A DNA stretch of 64,000 nucleotides from Elioraea thermophila (ex Habib et al. 2022) (GCF_003336755.1 NZ_QMDI01000002.1:1138253-1202252), one strand, 5' to 3'; shown: positions 44,764 through 55,589, counted from the stretch's first letter. Numbers and translations: made by a program. Notes: generated by a model not told the origin, from the letters alone.

Positions 44764-47511
44764 ATGCCGGACACCCTGCCCGCCACCGAGACCGCGCCGC
44801 TGTGGCACGCCTTGCCGGCCGAGGAGGTGATGACGCGTCTCGCCGTCGGGCCCGACGGCATCACCGACCAAGAGAGCGCGCTTCGCCTTGCTCGATACGG
44901 GCCGAACGTGCTGCCCGAGCCGCGTCGCACGCCGGCCTGGCGCCGCTTCCTCGCCCAATTCGAGAACGTGCTGATTCAGGTCCTGCTCGCCGCGGCTGCC
45001 GTGACGGCGATACTCGGGCATTGGGTCGACACCGCGGTGATCGTCGCCGTCTGCCTCATCAACGCGCTCGTCGGCTTCATTCAGGAAGGGCGGGCGGAAG
45101 CCGCGATGGAAGCGGTGCGCCGCATGCTCTCGCCACGGGCTTCCGTCATCCGCGACGGCAAGCGCCTTTCGGTCGATGCGGCCGACATCGTGCCCGGCGA
45201 CATCGTCCTGCTCGAACCCGGGGACCGCGTGCCGGCCGACCTGCGCCTGGTCGCGGCGCGCGGCCTCGCCATCCAGGAGGCGATCCTCACCGGCGAGAGC
45301 GTGCCGGTGGCGAAATCCGTCGAACCGGTCGCCGAAACCGCCCCGCTCGGCGACCGCACCTCGATGGCCTTCTCCGGCACGGTGGTCGCCGCCGGCATCG
45401 GCAAGGGCGTCGTCGTCGCCACTGGTGCGATGAGCGAGATCGGCCGCATCAGCGGCATGCTAGCCCGCGTGGAGACGGTGGAAACGCCGCTCCTGCGTAC
45501 GCTGGGCCGCTTCGGCCGGACCTTGAGCGTGCTCATCCTCGCCCTCGCCGCCGCCACCTTCACCTTCGGTGTGCTGGTGCGCGACTTCGGAGCGGACGAG
45601 ATGTTCCTCGCCGCCGTCGGAATCGCGGTCGCCGCCATTCCGGAAGGGCTGCCGGCGGTCATCACCGTCATCCTCGCCCTCGGCGTGCGCCGCATGGCCG
45701 AGCGCAACGCCATCGTCCGCCGCCTGCCCGCCGTCGAGTCCCTGGGCAGCGTCGATGTCATCTGCACCGACAAGACCGGCACGCTCACCCTGAACGAGCT
45801 CACCCTTCGCCTCCTCGCGCTGCCGGACGGTGAGGTCGAGGCGAGCGGATCGGGCTACGCGCCGGAGGGTGAAGTCACGCGCGCAGGGCGACGCGCCTCG
45901 ATCGAGGCCGACGCATCGCTCGCCGCCTTCGTTCGGGCCGGCATCCTCTGCAACGACGCCACCCTGCACGAGGCGGAGGACGGGTGGACCGTGAACGGCG
46001 ATCCGACCGACGGGGCCTTCCTCGTCCTCGCCGAGAAGGCCGGCCTCGCCGTCGCCTCGGTCCGCGCGCAGTGGTCGCGCCGCGATGCTATTCCTTTCGA
46101 CTCCGAACACAAGTTCATGGCCGTGCTGGTGCACGACCACGAAGGCAACGCGCTGATCGCGGCCAAGGGCGCACCGGAGGTGATCCTGCCTCGTTGCGCG
46201 ATGACGGATGAGGACCGCGAGGCCTGGGGGGTCCGTCTGGAGGCGCTCGCCCGTCGTGGATTTCGGCTGATCGCGGTCGCCGTGCGTCGCGCGGACTCCG
46301 AAATGGTCGGGCTCGAGTTCGACGACGTGCGCGAACTCGACATCCTCGGCATCGCGTGTCTGATCGACGCCGCCCGCGAAGAGGCGATCGCCGCCGTGGC
46401 CGAGTGCCGCCGGGCCGGCATCGCGGTGACGATGATCACCGGCGACCATGCCGGCACCGCGCTCGCCGTCGCCCAAGAGGTGGGCATCGACACCGCGGCC
46501 GGTGCCTTGACCGGGGCGGACCTTGACGCGCTCGACGATGCCGGTTTCGCCGAAGCGGCCGAACGCGTGCATGTGTTCGCGCGCACCGCACCGGCACACA
46601 AGCTCCGCCTCGTCGAGGCGTTGCAGGCGCGCGGCCACATCGTCGCGATGACGGGCGACGGCGTGAACGATGCGCCTGCCCTCAAGCGGGCCGATATCGG
46701 TGTGGCCATGGGCAAGGTCGGCACCGAGGCAGCAAAGGAAGCCGCCGAGATGGTGCTGGCCGACGACAACTTCGCCACCATCGCCGCCGCCGTGCGCGAG
46801 GGCCGCACCGTCTACGACAACCTGAAGAAGACGCTCCTCTTCATCCTCCCCACCAATGGCGGCCAGGCGGCGAGCGTGATCGTCGCCGTGCTTGCGGGGC
46901 TCGCGGCACTGCCCGTCACCCCTGTGCAGATCCTCTGGGTCAACCTGGTGGTCGCCGTCACGCTCGCGCTTGCGCTCGCCTTCGAACCACCCGAGCCCGA
47001 CGTGATGGATCGCCCGCCGCGGCGGCCCGATACGCCGATCTTCGACGCCTTCCTCGCCTGGCGGATCGTCCTGATTTCCGCCCTCCTCGCCGCCGCCACC
47101 ATCGGCGCCTTCCTGTTCGAACTCGCCGACGGGGCAAGCCTCGAGACCGCCCGGGGGGCTGCGATCACGGCACTGATCGCGGGGCAGGCGGCCTACCTGT
47201 TCAACGCGCGCTCCTTCCGCCGCTCCGCCTTTTCGCGCGCCGGGCTGTTCGGCAACGCCGCCGTGTGGGTGACGGTGGTGCTGATCGCGCTGCTGCACTG
47301 GGGATTCCTGTTCATCCCCTCCTCCCAGGTCGTGTTCGGCGTCGCGCCACCCGACGAGTCGGGATGGCTGGTCGCGTTCGCCGCCGCCGTTGCGGTCTTC
47401 CTCGTCGTCGAGGGCGAAAAGGCGCTGATGCGCAGGTTCGCGCCGCGCGATGCTCGTTCCGCCTCCGTCACGCCGTCCGACCGCCGTCCACCGGCAGCAG
47501 GATCCCCGTGA
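44764..47511 (+). CDS. P2-type cation-transporting ATPase, CtpF-like
   Basis: 915 aa P-type ATPase that would move a cation across the inner membrane. It has an N-terminal cation-ATPase domain (WHALPAEEVMTRLAV), the actuator loop ILTGESVPVAKS and the M4 motif AIPEGLPAVITVILALG. The phosphorylation site is CTDKTGTLT (Asp at residue 336), with the hinge MTGDGVNDAPALKRADIGVA. Six C-terminal helices complete the set. In M6 the motif is WVNLVVAVTLALALAFEPPE, so the Asp found in calcium pumps at this place is absent; ion specificity is therefore open. Start ATG 44764 is chosen; ATG 44728 and TTG 44716 are in frame, and no clear Shine-Dalgarno helps. Its end overlaps the convergent SDR gene by 44 bp. 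Confidence 0.9.
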   Translation: MPDTLPATETAPLWHALPAEEVMTRLAVGPDGITDQESALRLARYGPNVLPEPRRTPAWRRFLAQFENVLIQVLLAAAAVTAILGHWVDTAVIVAVCLINALVGFIQEGRAEAAMEAVRRMLSPRASVIRDGKRLSVDAADIVPGDIVLLEPGDRVPADLRLVAARGLAIQEAILTGESVPVAKSVEPVAETAPLGDRTSMAFSGTVVAAGIGKGVVVATGAMSEIGRISGMLARVETVETPLLRTLGRFGRTLSVLILALAAATFTFGVLVRDFGADEMFLAAVGIAVAAIPEGLPAVITVILALGVRRMAERNAIVRRLPAVESLGSVDVICTDKTGTLTLNELTLRLLALPDGEVEASGSGYAPEGEVTRAGRRASIEADASLAAFVRAGILCNDATLHEAEDGWTVNGDPTDGAFLVLAEKAGLAVASVRAQWSRRDAIPFDSEHKFMAVLVHDHEGNALIAAKGAPEVILPRCAMTDEDREAWGVRLEALARRGFRLIAVAVRRADSEMVGLEFDDVRELDILGIACLIDAAREEAIAAVAECRRAGIAVTMITGDHAGTALAVAQEVGIDTAAGALTGADLDALDDAGFAEAAERVHVFARTAPAHKLRLVEALQARGHIVAMTGDGVNDAPALKRADIGVAMGKVGTEAAKEAAEMVLADDNFATIAAAVREGRTVYDNLKKTLLFILPTNGGQAASVIVAVLAGLAALPVTPVQILWVNLVVAVTLALALAFEPPEPDVMDRPPRRPDTPIFDAFLAWRIVLISALLAAATIGAFLFELADGASLETARGAAITALIAGQAAYLFNARSFRRSAFSRAGLFGNAAVWVTVVLIALLHWGFLFIPSSQVVFGVAPPDESGWLVAFAAAVAVFLVVEGEKALMRRFAPRDARSASVTPSDRRPPAAGSP

Positions 47512-48220
47512 CGAAGCTCGTCGCATCCTCGGCGAGCCACACCGCGGCGTTGGCGATGTCGGCAGGCGTGCTCATCCGCCCGAGCGGAATGGTGGCGAGG
47601 AAGCGCGCGCGGTTCTCCGGCGTGTCCTCGGCGCCCATGAACTCCGTCAGAAGCCCGGTGACGCCGATCACCGGACAGATGGCGTTGACCCGGATGTTGT
47701 CGCGCGCCAGTTCCTGCGCCATCGACAGCGTGATCACGTTCACCGCGCCCTTGGTGCCGTTGTACCAGGTGAGGCCCGGGCGGGGACGGATGCCGGCGGT
47801 GGAGGAGATGTTGATGATCGACCCGCCGCGTGCTTGCGCGCGCAGCACCGGCAGGGCGGCGAGCGTCATCCAATAGATCGACTTCACGTTGACCGCGTAG
47901 ATGCGGTCGAACTCGGCCTCCGTCACTTCCGTCAGCGGCTTGTTGCGATGCGTGGTGCCGGCGTTGTTGACCACGATGTCGAGGCCGCCGAAGGTTTCGA
48001 CCGCGCGCGCGACCATCGCCCGGCAGTCCTCGCCCTTCGAGACGTCGCCTGCGATCGCCGCCGCGTTTGGCCCGAGTTCCCCGGCCACACGTTCCGCCCC
48101 CGCGGCATTGAGGTCGGCGATGACGACGCGCGCCCCCTCGCGCACATAGGCGCGCGCGATTCCCTCCCCGAAGCCCGAAGCCGCCCCCGTCACCAACGCC
48201 ACCTTGCCGGCAAGACGCAT
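47468..48220 (-). CDS. SDR-family oxidoreductase, FabG-like
   Basis: 250 aa classical short-chain dehydrogenase. Rossmann motif LVTGAASGFGEGIARAYVRE, an NAD-favouring Asp in VVIADLNAAGAERV, NNAG, the catalytic Ser in INISSTAG and YxxxK in TWYNGTKGAVNVITLSMAQE. The C-terminal VTGILLPVDGG is usual. The ATG at 48220 has GGAGGAG upstream. The substrate is unknown; relatives act on sugars, steroids or 3-ketoacyl groups. Divergent from a TTT binding protein gene. Confidence 0.88.
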   Translation of the reverse strand: MRLAGKVALVTGAASGFGEGIARAYVREGARVVIADLNAAGAERVAGELGPNAAAIAGDVSKGEDCRAMVARAVETFGGLDIVVNNAGTTHRNKPLTEVTEAEFDRIYAVNVKSIYWMTLAALPVLRAQARGGSIINISSTAGIRPRPGLTWYNGTKGAVNVITLSMAQELARDNIRVNAICPVIGVTGLLTEFMGAEDTPENRARFLATIPLGRMSTPADIANAAVWLAEDATSFVTGILLPVDGGRTA

Positions 48221-48352
48221 CCCTTTTCTCCTCCGTCGTGTCGCCGCGAGGCTAGTCTGCCGCGGCGCGGGCGCAAGACGGGCTCGCCTCTGGACAGCCT
48301 CCACCGTCGCAGGTCAGATCACCGCAACGGATCGAAATCGGAGGACCACGTC

Positions 48353-49321
48353 ATGCGGCTTGCTCGTCGCGCCCTGCTCGCTGCCCCGCTCGCTTTCGCG
48401 CTGCCCCGCACCGCGCGCGCCCAGGCTTGGCCGGTGAAGCCGATCCGCGTCATCGTGCCGTTCGCCGCCGGGGGTGCGGCGGACAGTTCCGCTCGCACCA
48501 TCCTCCCGCGCTTGGGCGAGCTTCTCGGCACCACCTTCGTGGTCGAGAACCGCACGGGGGCTTCGGGCTCGATCGGCGGCGCGGCGGTGGCCCAGTCGGC
48601 TCCGGACGGCTACACGCTGCTCTACGATGCCTCCTCGCACATCGTGAACCCGTCGCTGCTGCGGAACCTGCCGTTCGACTACGCCACCGCCTTCACCCCG
48701 ATCAGCCTGGTCGCGACCTTTCCACAGGCCATCTCGGTGAAGGCCGACTTCCCGGCGCGGACAATCGGCGAGCTCCTGGAGGCGGCGCGACGGAGGCCGG
48801 GCGAGATCAGCATCGGCACCCAGGGCAATGCGACCGCGGGCCATTTGGCCCTTGCGCAACTCGAACGATCCGCTGGCGTCAAGTTCACCCACGTCTCCTA
48901 CCGCGGCGGAGCGGCCGCCGCGCGCGACCTCGCCGGGGGAACGCTGGACGGGACGTTGATCACCGTTCTGTCGACGCGACCCGTGGTCGAAGCCGGCCGC
49001 GCCCGCATGCTGGCGTTGACCATTCCGCAGCGCCTGCCAGCCTTTCCGGACGTTCCGACGCTGGCGGAAAGCGGCTTCCCGGGCTTCGACGTCAGCGAGT
49101 GGGTCGGGCTCTTCGCCCCTGCCGGCACGCCGGCCGCCATCGTCGACCGGTTGCACGCGGAACTCGCCAAGGTGCTGGCGGAGGAACCGATCCGCTCGCG
49201 TCTCGATCAGCTCGGCGCCGTGCCGGTCGGCTCCGCGCCGCGTGACTTCGCCCGCTTCGTCCGAGAGGGACGCGAGGCGATGGCGGTGCTGGTACGCGAA
49301 GCCAACATCACCGCCGACTGA
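48353..49321 (+). CDS. Tripartite tricarboxylate transporter substrate-binding protein (Bug family)
   Basis: 322 aa periplasmic binding protein of the TTT (TctC/Bug) type. GGAGG lies 8 nt before the ATG. The signal peptide is MRLARRALLAAPLAFALPRT with cleavage near ARA-QAW. The mature protein shows PIRVIVPFAAGGAADSSART, VENRTGASGSIGGAAVAQSA, DGYTLLYDASSHIVNPSL and APAGTPAAIVDRLHAELAK. Such proteins bind carboxylates or amides. TctA/TctB membrane partners are not adjacent, which is common for orphan Bug genes. Divergent from the SDR gene. Confidence 0.92.
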   Translation: MRLARRALLAAPLAFALPRTARAQAWPVKPIRVIVPFAAGGAADSSARTILPRLGELLGTTFVVENRTGASGSIGGAAVAQSAPDGYTLLYDASSHIVNPSLLRNLPFDYATAFTPISLVATFPQAISVKADFPARTIGELLEAARRRPGEISIGTQGNATAGHLALAQLERSAGVKFTHVSYRGGAAAARDLAGGTLDGTLITVLSTRPVVEAGRARMLALTIPQRLPAFPDVPTLAESGFPGFDVSEWVGLFAPAGTPAAIVDRLHAELAKVLAEEPIRSRLDQLGAVPVGSAPRDFARFVREGREAMAVLVREANITAD

Positions 49322-49348
49322 CCGGCGGACACGGGCACGTGGCAAAAC

Positions 49349-49372
49349 GAAGGGGGCTGCAAGGCCCCCTTC
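49349..49372 (-). terminator. Intrinsic terminator of the ribosomal superoperon
   Basis: GAAGGGGGC (49349-49357) pairs fully with GCCCCCTTC (49364-49372) around a 6-nt loop. Read on the minus strand, GTTTTG follows. It lies 23 bp after the rplQ stop and can end the alpha operon. On the plus strand it may also stop transcripts of the TTT binding-protein gene ending at 49321. Confidence 0.8.
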
Positions 49373-49395
49373 GCGCATCCACCCGAGGGAAGGAC

Positions 49396-49830
49396 TCAGT
49401 CCTCCTTCTCCTCCTCGGTCTCCTCCTCGCGCGGCTCGGGCTTCGGCCCGCTGTCCTGTCCCTTGGCGGAAGGATCACGCTCGACGAGCTCGATCACCGC
49501 CATCGGCGCCATGTCGCCGTAGCGGAAGCCGGCCTTCAGCACGCGGGTGTAGCCGCCGGGGCGGGAGCCGTAGCGCTCGGCCAGAGGACCGAACAGCTTC
49601 GCGACGATCGCATCGTCACGCAGCTGGGCGTAGGCCTGACGGCGCGCGTGCAAGCCGCCCCGCTTGCCCAGCGTGATCAGCTTCTCGGCATAGGGGCGAA
49701 GCGCCTTCGCCTTGGGCAGGGTGGTGGTGATCTGCTCGTGCTTGAACAACGCGACCGCGAGGTTGCGGAACATCGCCGCACGATGGCTGCTGGTGACGCC
49801 GAGTTTGCGGCCGCCGACACGGTGGCGCAT
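49396..49830 (-). CDS. rplQ: 50S ribosomal protein L17
   Basis: 144 aa large-subunit protein. It starts [20 protein letters not shown] and has [39 protein letters not shown] and [21 protein letters not shown] highly acidic tail ([13 protein letters not shown]) extends beyond the usual end. It follows rpoA by 20 bp and closes the alpha operon. Confidence 0.98.
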   Translation of the reverse strand: MRHRVGGRKLGVTSSHRAAMFRNLAVALFKHEQITTTLPKAKALRPYAEKLITLGKRGGLHARRQAYAQLRDDAIVAKLFGPLAERYGSRPGGYTRVLKAGFRYGDMAPMAVIELVERDPSAKGQDSGPKPEPREEETEEEKED

Positions 49831-49850
49831 CGTCCTCTCTCCTCAAACGC

Positions 49851-50891
49851 TCAGAACGGCTCCTGCTCGAGCTTCTTGGCCAGCTCCTCGATGTTCTCGG
49901 GCGGCCAGCCCGGGATCGTCATGCCGAGGCTCAAGCCCATCGCCGCCAGGACTTCCTTGATCTCGTTCAGCGACTTCCGCCCGAAGTTCGGCGTGCGCAG
50001 CATTTCCTGCTCGGTCTTCTGCACGAGGTCGCCGATGTAGACGATGTTGTCGTTCTTCAGGCAGTTCGCCGAGCGCACGGAGAGCTCGAGCTCGTCGACC
50101 TTGCGCAGGAGGTTGCGGTTGAACGGCAGCTCCTCGCGCGCCTCCTCGTGCGTGACCTGGCGCGGCTCCTCGAAGTTGATGAAGAGCTGCAGCTGGTCCT
50201 GCAGGATGCGCGCGGCGAGCGCCACCGCATCCTCCGGCGTCACGGTGCCGTTCGTCTCCACTGTCAGCACGAGGCGGTCGTAGTTCGTCACCTGCCCCAC
50301 GCGCGTCGGCTCCACCTTGTAGGCCACACGGCGAACCGGCGAGTAGATCGCGTCGATCGGAATGAGGCCGATCGGAGCGTCCTCGGCCCGATTCTCGGAG
50401 GCCGGCACGTAGCCCTTGCCGAGATTCACCGTGAACTCGATGCCGAGCTTCGCGCCGTCATCGAGCGTGCACAGCACGAGATCGGGGTTGAGGATCTCGA
50501 TGTCGGCGCTGGTCTGGATCTGACCCGCGCGCACCTCGCCAGGGCCCGTCGCTGACAGCGTCATCCGCCGCGGGCCCTCAGAATGCATCCGGATGGCGAG
50601 CTGCTTGATGTTCAGCACGATGTCGGTGACGTCCTCGCGCACACCCGCGATCGAGCTGAACTCGTGCAGCACGCCATCGATCTGCACCGCCGTCACCGCC
50701 GCCCCCTGCAGCGAGGAGAGCAGCACGCGACGCAACGCATTGCCGAGCGTGACGCCGAAGCCGCGCTCCAGTGGTTCGGCGACGACGGTCGCGATCCGGT
50801 TGGGATCGTGCCCGAGCTCGATGTCGAGCTTGGCGGGCTTGATCAGCGATTGCCAATTCCTCTGCAGCACGGCCAGAACCTTTCGTGCCAT
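49851..50891 (-). CDS. rpoA: DNA-directed RNA polymerase subunit alpha
   Basis: 346 aa core RNA polymerase subunit. The N-terminal assembly domain contains [20 protein letters not shown] and [20 protein letters not shown]. The C-terminal domain that contacts promoters and activators has [20 protein letters not shown], and [20 protein letters not shown]. The ATG at 50891 begins [20 protein letters not shown]; the open frame beyond is in the rpsK-rpoA gap. As usual in alphaproteobacteria, rpsD is not between rpsK and rpoA. Confidence 0.98.
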   Translation of the reverse strand: MARKVLAVLQRNWQSLIKPAKLDIELGHDPNRIATVVAEPLERGFGVTLGNALRRVLLSSLQGAAVTAVQIDGVLHEFSSIAGVREDVTDIVLNIKQLAIRMHSEGPRRMTLSATGPGEVRAGQIQTSADIEILNPDLVLCTLDDGAKLGIEFTVNLGKGYVPASENRAEDAPIGLIPIDAIYSPVRRVAYKVEPTRVGQVTNYDRLVLTVETNGTVTPEDAVALAARILQDQLQLFINFEEPRQVTHEEAREELPFNRNLLRKVDELELSVRSANCLKNDNIVYIGDLVQKTEQEMLRTPNFGRKSLNEIKEVLAAMGLSLGMTIPGWPPENIEELAKKLEQEPF

Positions 50892-50994
50892 TCGCCCCAG
50901 CGGCTCGGTGGCGAAGATATCGCTCCGTCTACGTGCCGTTCCTGCGCCGAGCCGAAGCGCGGAACGGAGCCGCGATTCCCGACGCTCTCTCCGA

Positions 50995-51390
50995 TCAGAC
51001 CCGACGGCGCTTGCGCGGCCGGCAGCCGTTGTGCGGGATCGGGGTGACGTCGCGGATCGCGGTGATCTGAAAGCCGACCGCCTGCAGCGCGCGCAGGGCG
51101 CTCTCGCGGCCGGATCCGGGACCCGACACCTCGACCTCGAGCACCTCCATCCCGTGTTCGCGCGCCTTGCGGCCGGCGTCCTCGGCGGCGACCTGGGCTG
51201 CATAGGGGGTCGACTTGCGGCTGCCCTTGAAGCCCATCATGCCGGCCGATGACCAGGCGATGGTGTTGCCTTGGGCGTCGGTGATGGTCACCATCGTATT
51301 GTTGAACGAGGCGTTCACATGCGCCACGCCGGAAGTGATGTTCTTGCGTTCCTTCTTGCGCGGGCGGGCTGCAGTGGCTTGCTTGGCCAT
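50995..51390 (-). CDS. rpsK: 30S ribosomal protein S11
   Basis: 131 aa protein of the 30S platform. Typical segments are [60 protein letters not shown] and the C-terminal [18 protein letters not shown]. It is placed after rpsM with 56 bp between them. A 103-bp gap, without a recognisable element, separates it from rpoA. Confidence 0.98.
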   Translation of the reverse strand: MAKQATAARPRKKERKNITSGVAHVNASFNNTMVTITDAQGNTIAWSSAGMMGFKGSRKSTPYAAQVAAEDAGRKAREHGMEVLEVEVSGPGSGRESALRALQAVGFQITAIRDVTPIPHNGCRPRKRRRV

Positions 51391-51446
51391 GATCGGTTCC
51401 GGATCGGGATCGTTTGAGTTTCAGGCAAAGAGAAGCGGTCGAGCGA

Positions 51447-51824
<378 letters not shown>

Positions 51825-51960
51825 GTCCGAACTCCAGCCCCTCGGCCCGATGCGCGGCGTTCTCGGGGCCGCGCGCCCCATGACGACGCCTCGGGCCGGG
51901 GCATCGCCACGCGTTCCAGTGCAAACGGCAACAGCGGCCAATCGGCCGCCGGAGCGCGGG

Positions 51961-51988
51961 ACTATACGGGCCGGCGAGCCCCTGTCAA
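51961..51988 (-). promoter_or_regulatory. Strong sigma70-type promoter upstream of rpsM
   Basis: On the minus strand TTGACA (51988-51983), 16 bp, then TATAGT (51966-51961): a perfect -35 and a 5/6 -10. Transcription would begin near 51954, giving a leader of about 130 nt before the rpsM GTG. It lies in the 227-bp gap between adk and rpsM, which has no gene. The leader could hold the binding site of the ribosomal protein that regulates this operon, but no defined structure was assigned. Confidence 0.82.
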
Positions 51989-52051
51989 CGCCGCTTCCTG
52001 CGCAGCCGCCCCGCGATCATCTCAGCCGCCCTTCCGGCCTTCACGCCCGCT

Positions 52052-52699
52052 TCACGCCGCAAGCACGGCTTCGATCTGCCGCGTCACCTCGTCCATCTCC
52101 GCCATCCCGTCCACGGTGGCGAGCTTGCCGCGGGCGGCGTAGTAGGGAAGCAAAGGTGCCGTCTGCTTGTGGTAGGCCTCGAGCCGGGCGGAGACCGTTT
52201 CCGCCCGGTCGTCGGCCCGGCGCGTGAACTCCGTCGCTCCGCAGACGTCGCACACCCCCTCCACCTTGGGGCGCTTGAACGTGTCGTGGTAGCCGGCCCC
52301 GCACTTGGCGCAAGCGAAGCGGCCGGCGATGCGCGCCACCAGTGCGGCGTCGTCCACCTTCAGTTCGATCACCTTGTCGAGCGACTTGCCTTTCGCCGCG
52401 AGCATGGCATCCAGCGCCTCGGCCTGGGCGAGGGTGCGGGGAAACCCGTCCAGGATGAACCCCTTGGCGCAGTCCGGTGCCTCGATCCGCTTCGCCAGCA
52501 TCTCGGTGATCAGGGCATCCGGCACCAGCTGGCCCGCCTCCATGATCGCCTTCGCCTGCTGCCCGATCGGCGAGCCGGACGCCACCTCGGCCCGCAGCAT
52601 GTCGCCGGTGGAGATCTGCGCGATGCCGTGCGCCGCCTCCAGCCGCTTCGCCTGCGTGCCCTTGCCCGCCCCCGGCGGCCCGAGCAGGATCAGGTTCAT
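52052..52699 (-). CDS. adk: Adenylate kinase
   Basis: 215 aa enzyme converting ATP and AMP to two ADP. P-loop [17 protein letters not shown] site [10 protein letters not shown] and [14 protein letters not shown]. The long LID has two cysteine pairs, CAKC and CDVC, giving the zinc-binding form. The ATG at 52699 overlaps the secY stop by 4 bp. The secY-adk-rpsM order is common in alphaproteobacteria. Confidence 0.98.
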   Translation of the reverse strand: MNLILLGPPGAGKGTQAKRLEAAHGIAQISTGDMLRAEVASGSPIGQQAKAIMEAGQLVPDALITEMLAKRIEAPDCAKGFILDGFPRTLAQAEALDAMLAAKGKSLDKVIELKVDDAALVARIAGRFACAKCGAGYHDTFKRPKVEGVCDVCGATEFTRRADDRAETVSARLEAYHKQTAPLLPYYAARGKLATVDGMAEMDEVTRQIEAVLAA

Positions 52700-54039
52700 C
52701 GTTTCACCCCCTTCAGCCGGGCCTTCTTGATGAGACCCTCGTACTGGTGCGCGATCAGGTGCGACTGGATCTGCGCCACGGTGTCGATCGTCACCGTGAC
52801 GATGATGAGCAGCGAGGTGCCGCCGAAGTAGAACGGCACCGCGTAGCGCGCGATCAGGAACTCGGGCAGCAGACAGACGGCGACGAGATAGATGGCGCCC
52901 ACCGTGGTCAGCCGCGTCAGCACGTAGTCGAAATACTCCGCCGTGTTCTGGCCCGGTCGGATTCCGGGGATGAAGCCGCCGTACTTTTTCAGGTTGTCCG
53001 CCGTCTCCACCGGGTTGAACACCACCGCGGTGTAGAAGTAGGCGAAGAAGATGATCAGGGCGGCGTAGAGCAGCATGTAGGCCGGCTGGCCGTGCGCCAG
53101 CGCCGAGGTGATCGGCTGCAGCCACTCCGGCCCGCCGTCGCCCGAGAAGCCGGCGATGGTCACCGGCAGCAGGAGCAGGGAAGAGGCGAAGATCGGCGGG
53201 ATCACGCCGGCGGTGTTGATCTTCAGCGGCAGGTGGGTGGAATCGCCACCGAACATGCGGTTGCCGACCTGGCGCTTCGGATACTGCACGACGATCCGCC
53301 GCTGCGCGCGCTCGACGAACACCACCGCCGCGATCACCGCCACCGCCATGATCATCAGAAACAACAGCACGAAGGTGCTGATCGCCCCCGTGCGGCCCAG
53401 TTCCAGCGTGGCGGCCAGCGCCGAAGGCAGGTTGGCGACGATGCCGGCGAAGATGATCAGCGAGATGCCGTTGCCCACCCCCCGCGCGGTGATCTGCTCG
53501 CCGAGCCACATCAGGAACATCGTGCCGCCGACGAGGGTGACCACCGCCGAGAAGCGGAAGAAGAAACCCGGCTCCGGCACGGCGGGGCCGACCGTGCCGC
53601 GCACGCTCTCGAGCCCGACCGCGATGCCGTAGGCCTGCACGGTCGCGATCAGCACCGTGAGGTAGCGCGTATACTGGTTGAGTTTCTTCCGCCCCTGCTC
53701 GCCCTCCTTCTTCAGCGCCTCGAGAGTGGGCGAGGCCGCCGTCATCAGCTGCATGATGATGGCGGCCGAGATGTAGGGCATGATGTTGAGGGCGAACACG
53801 GTCATCCGCCCGAGCGCGCCCCCCGTGAACATGTCGAACATGCCGAGGATGCCGCCGCCATGCGCGCGCACGAGTTCGGCCATCACCGCCGCATCGATGC
53901 CGGGGACGGGGATGTAGGTGCCGATGCGGTAGACGATCAGCACCCCGAGGGTGAACCAGATCCGCTTCTTCAGTTCGGTCGCCTTGGCGAAGGCGCCGAA
54001 GTTGAGGCTGGCGGCGAGTTGTTCAGCGGCCGAGGCCAT
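52696..54039 (-). CDS. secY: Protein translocase channel subunit SecY
   Basis: 447 aa inner-membrane channel of the Sec system with ten predicted membrane helices. Typical segments are [60 protein letters not shown] and the cytoplasmic [20 protein letters not shown]. Next come [20 protein letters not shown] and [21 protein letters not shown] gap of 187 bp separates it from rplO; it contains a 7-bp stem (TGCCGCG 54177-54183 with CGCGGCA 54190-54196) and no gene. Confidence 0.98.
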   Translation of the reverse strand: MASAAEQLAASLNFGAFAKATELKKRIWFTLGVLIVYRIGTYIPVPGIDAAVMAELVRAHGGGILGMFDMFTGGALGRMTVFALNIMPYISAAIIMQLMTAASPTLEALKKEGEQGRKKLNQYTRYLTVLIATVQAYGIAVGLESVRGTVGPAVPEPGFFFRFSAVVTLVGGTMFLMWLGEQITARGVGNGISLIIFAGIVANLPSALAATLELGRTGAISTFVLLFLMIMAVAVIAAVVFVERAQRRIVVQYPKRQVGNRMFGGDSTHLPLKINTAGVIPPIFASSLLLLPVTIAGFSGDGGPEWLQPITSALAHGQPAYMLLYAALIIFFAYFYTAVVFNPVETADNLKKYGGFIPGIRPGQNTAEYFDYVLTRLTTVGAIYLVAVCLLPEFLIARYAVPFYFGGTSLLIIVTVTIDTVAQIQSHLIAHQYEGLIKKARLKGVKR

Positions 54040-54226
54040 GGACGCTCCGCTCTCTCAGATCACCGGTCGGGCAACCGCGGGCCGGACAGTGCCCACGGAC
54101 CGGGCGCGCGATCAAGACGTGCCGCAGCACCTGCGCGATCACGGCCGCGTCCCCCCCAGTCGCGCCGGCACGGGGCTGCCGCGCGGCCACGCGGCACCGA
54201 CCTGTCGACCGCGGAACGCGGTACCG

Positions 54227-54718
54227 TCAGCTCGCCTGGCCTGCCGGCGCTGCGGCCACGGCAGCCGTCCTGACGGTGCCGCCCGCCGCTTCCACCGCTG
54301 CCACCGCCGCAGCCGAGGCGGAGGTGACGGAAATCGTCAGCGGTCGACTGACACGACCGGTGGCGAGCAGACGTACGCCCGCATGCTTGCCCTTGCGCAC
54401 CAGGCCTGCCGCACGCAGCACGGCCTCGTCGATCGGCTGCGTGGGGTCGATCCGGCCTGCCTCGATCGCCGCCTCGATCCGGCCGAGATTGACCGGGCTG
54501 TACTCGGTGCGCGTCAGCGGGTTGAAGCCGCGCTTCGGCAGGCGGCGATAGATCGGCAGCTGCCCCCCTTCGAACCCGTTCAGCGCCACGCCGGTGCGTG
54601 CCTTCTGGCCCTTCACGCCGCGCCCGCAGGTCTTCCCCTTGCCGGAGCCGATGCCCCGGCCGACACGCTTGAACTTCCGCCGCGCGCCCGGATTGTCGCG
54701 CAGTTCGTTGAGCTTCAT
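54227..54718 (-). CDS. rplO: 50S ribosomal protein L15
   Basis: 163 aa. It begins [20 protein letters not shown] and has [39 protein letters not shown] and a conserved [13 protein letters not shown]. An Ala-rich tail ([16 protein letters not shown]) is longer than in Escherichia coli. It follows rpmD after 48 bp in the spc operon. Confidence 0.97.
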   Translation of the reverse strand: MKLNELRDNPGARRKFKRVGRGIGSGKGKTCGRGVKGQKARTGVALNGFEGGQLPIYRRLPKRGFNPLTRTEYSPVNLGRIEAAIEAGRIDPTQPIDEAVLRAAGLVRKGKHAGVRLLATGRVSRPLTISVTSASAAAVAAVEAAGGTVRTAAVAAAPAGQAS

Positions 54719-54766
54719 CGCCGTCCACTCCGCCGCGTCACTGCCGTCGTCCCTCTCGGGCCGACG

Positions 54767-54994
54767 TCAGGCGCGGATCTCCTCGACCTCGACCAGATGC
54801 GCCACCTTGCGGATCATGCCGCGCACCGCCGGCGTGTCCGGCAGCTCCCGCGTGCGGTGCATCTTGTTCAGCCCAAGCCCGATCAGGGTCGCGCGCTGAT
54901 CGCCCTTGCGCTTGATCGGGCTCGCGATCTGGGTGACGCGCAGCCGCGCCCCACCGGCGGCCCCATCGGCCGCTTTCGCCGTCGCTTCAGCCAT
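54767..54994 (-). CDS. rpmD: 50S ribosomal protein L30
   Basis: 75 aa; the conserved 58-residue L30 part starts at [20 protein letters not shown], preceded by an Ala-rich extension of about 17 residues. The ATG at 54994 has GGGAGGG upstream and overlaps the rpsE stop by 8 bp. [20 protein letters not shown] is the family signature. Its size varies normally at the N-terminus in alphaproteobacteria. Confidence 0.95.
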   Translation of the reverse strand: MAEATAKAADGAAGGARLRVTQIASPIKRKGDQRATLIGLGLNKMHRTRELPDTPAVRGMIRKVAHLVEVEEIRA

Positions 54995-55565
54995 CGGCAC
55001 CCTCCCGTGCCTCCGCCGCCTCAGGCCGGCGGCCGAGGATCTCCGACACCTTCTTGCCGCGCCGTGCGGCCACCGCGCGCGGGCTCTGCACACGCCTGAG
55101 CGCGGCGAAGGTCGCCTTCACCACGTTGTGCGGATTGTTCGTGCCGAGCGACTTCGCCACCACGTCGCCGATGCCCATGGTCTCGAACACGGCGCGCATC
55201 GGGCCGCCGGCGATGATGCCCGTGCCGGGCGGGGCAGAGCGCAGCACCACCTTGCCGGAGCCGAAATGGCCCTCGACATCATGGTGCAGGGTGCGGCCCT
55301 CGCGCATCGGAATGCGGATCATCGACCGCTTCGCCGCATCGGTCGCCTTGCGGATCGCCTCCGGCACCTCGCGCGCCTTGCCGCTGCCCATGCCGACGCG
55401 ACCCTTCTTGTCGCCCACCACGACGAGCGCGGCGAAGGAGAAACGCCGCCCGCCTTTCACCACCTTGGCCACGCGGTTGATGGCGACCAGCTTGTCGACG
55501 AGCTCCTCGCCCTCCCGCTCGCGACGCTCGGCCCGCTCGCGGCCTTCCTTCGGTTCACGTGCCAT
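54987..55565 (-). CDS. rpsE: 30S ribosomal protein S5
   Basis: 192 aa. [20 protein letters not shown] and [20 protein letters not shown] form the double-stranded RNA-binding half; [20 protein letters not shown] and [14 protein letters not shown] the C-terminal half. An acidic and basic mixed head ([15 protein letters not shown]) precedes the conserved part. Spaced 24 bp after rplR. Confidence 0.98.
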   Translation of the reverse strand: MAREPKEGRERAERREREGEELVDKLVAINRVAKVVKGGRRFSFAALVVVGDKKGRVGMGSGKAREVPEAIRKATDAAKRSMIRIPMREGRTLHHDVEGHFGSGKVVLRSAPPGTGIIAGGPMRAVFETMGIGDVVAKSLGTNNPHNVVKATFAALRRVQSPRAVAARRGKKVSEILGRRPEAAEAREGADG

Positions 55566-55589
55566 GCTGTCGATTCCCTTCCGGCGCGC

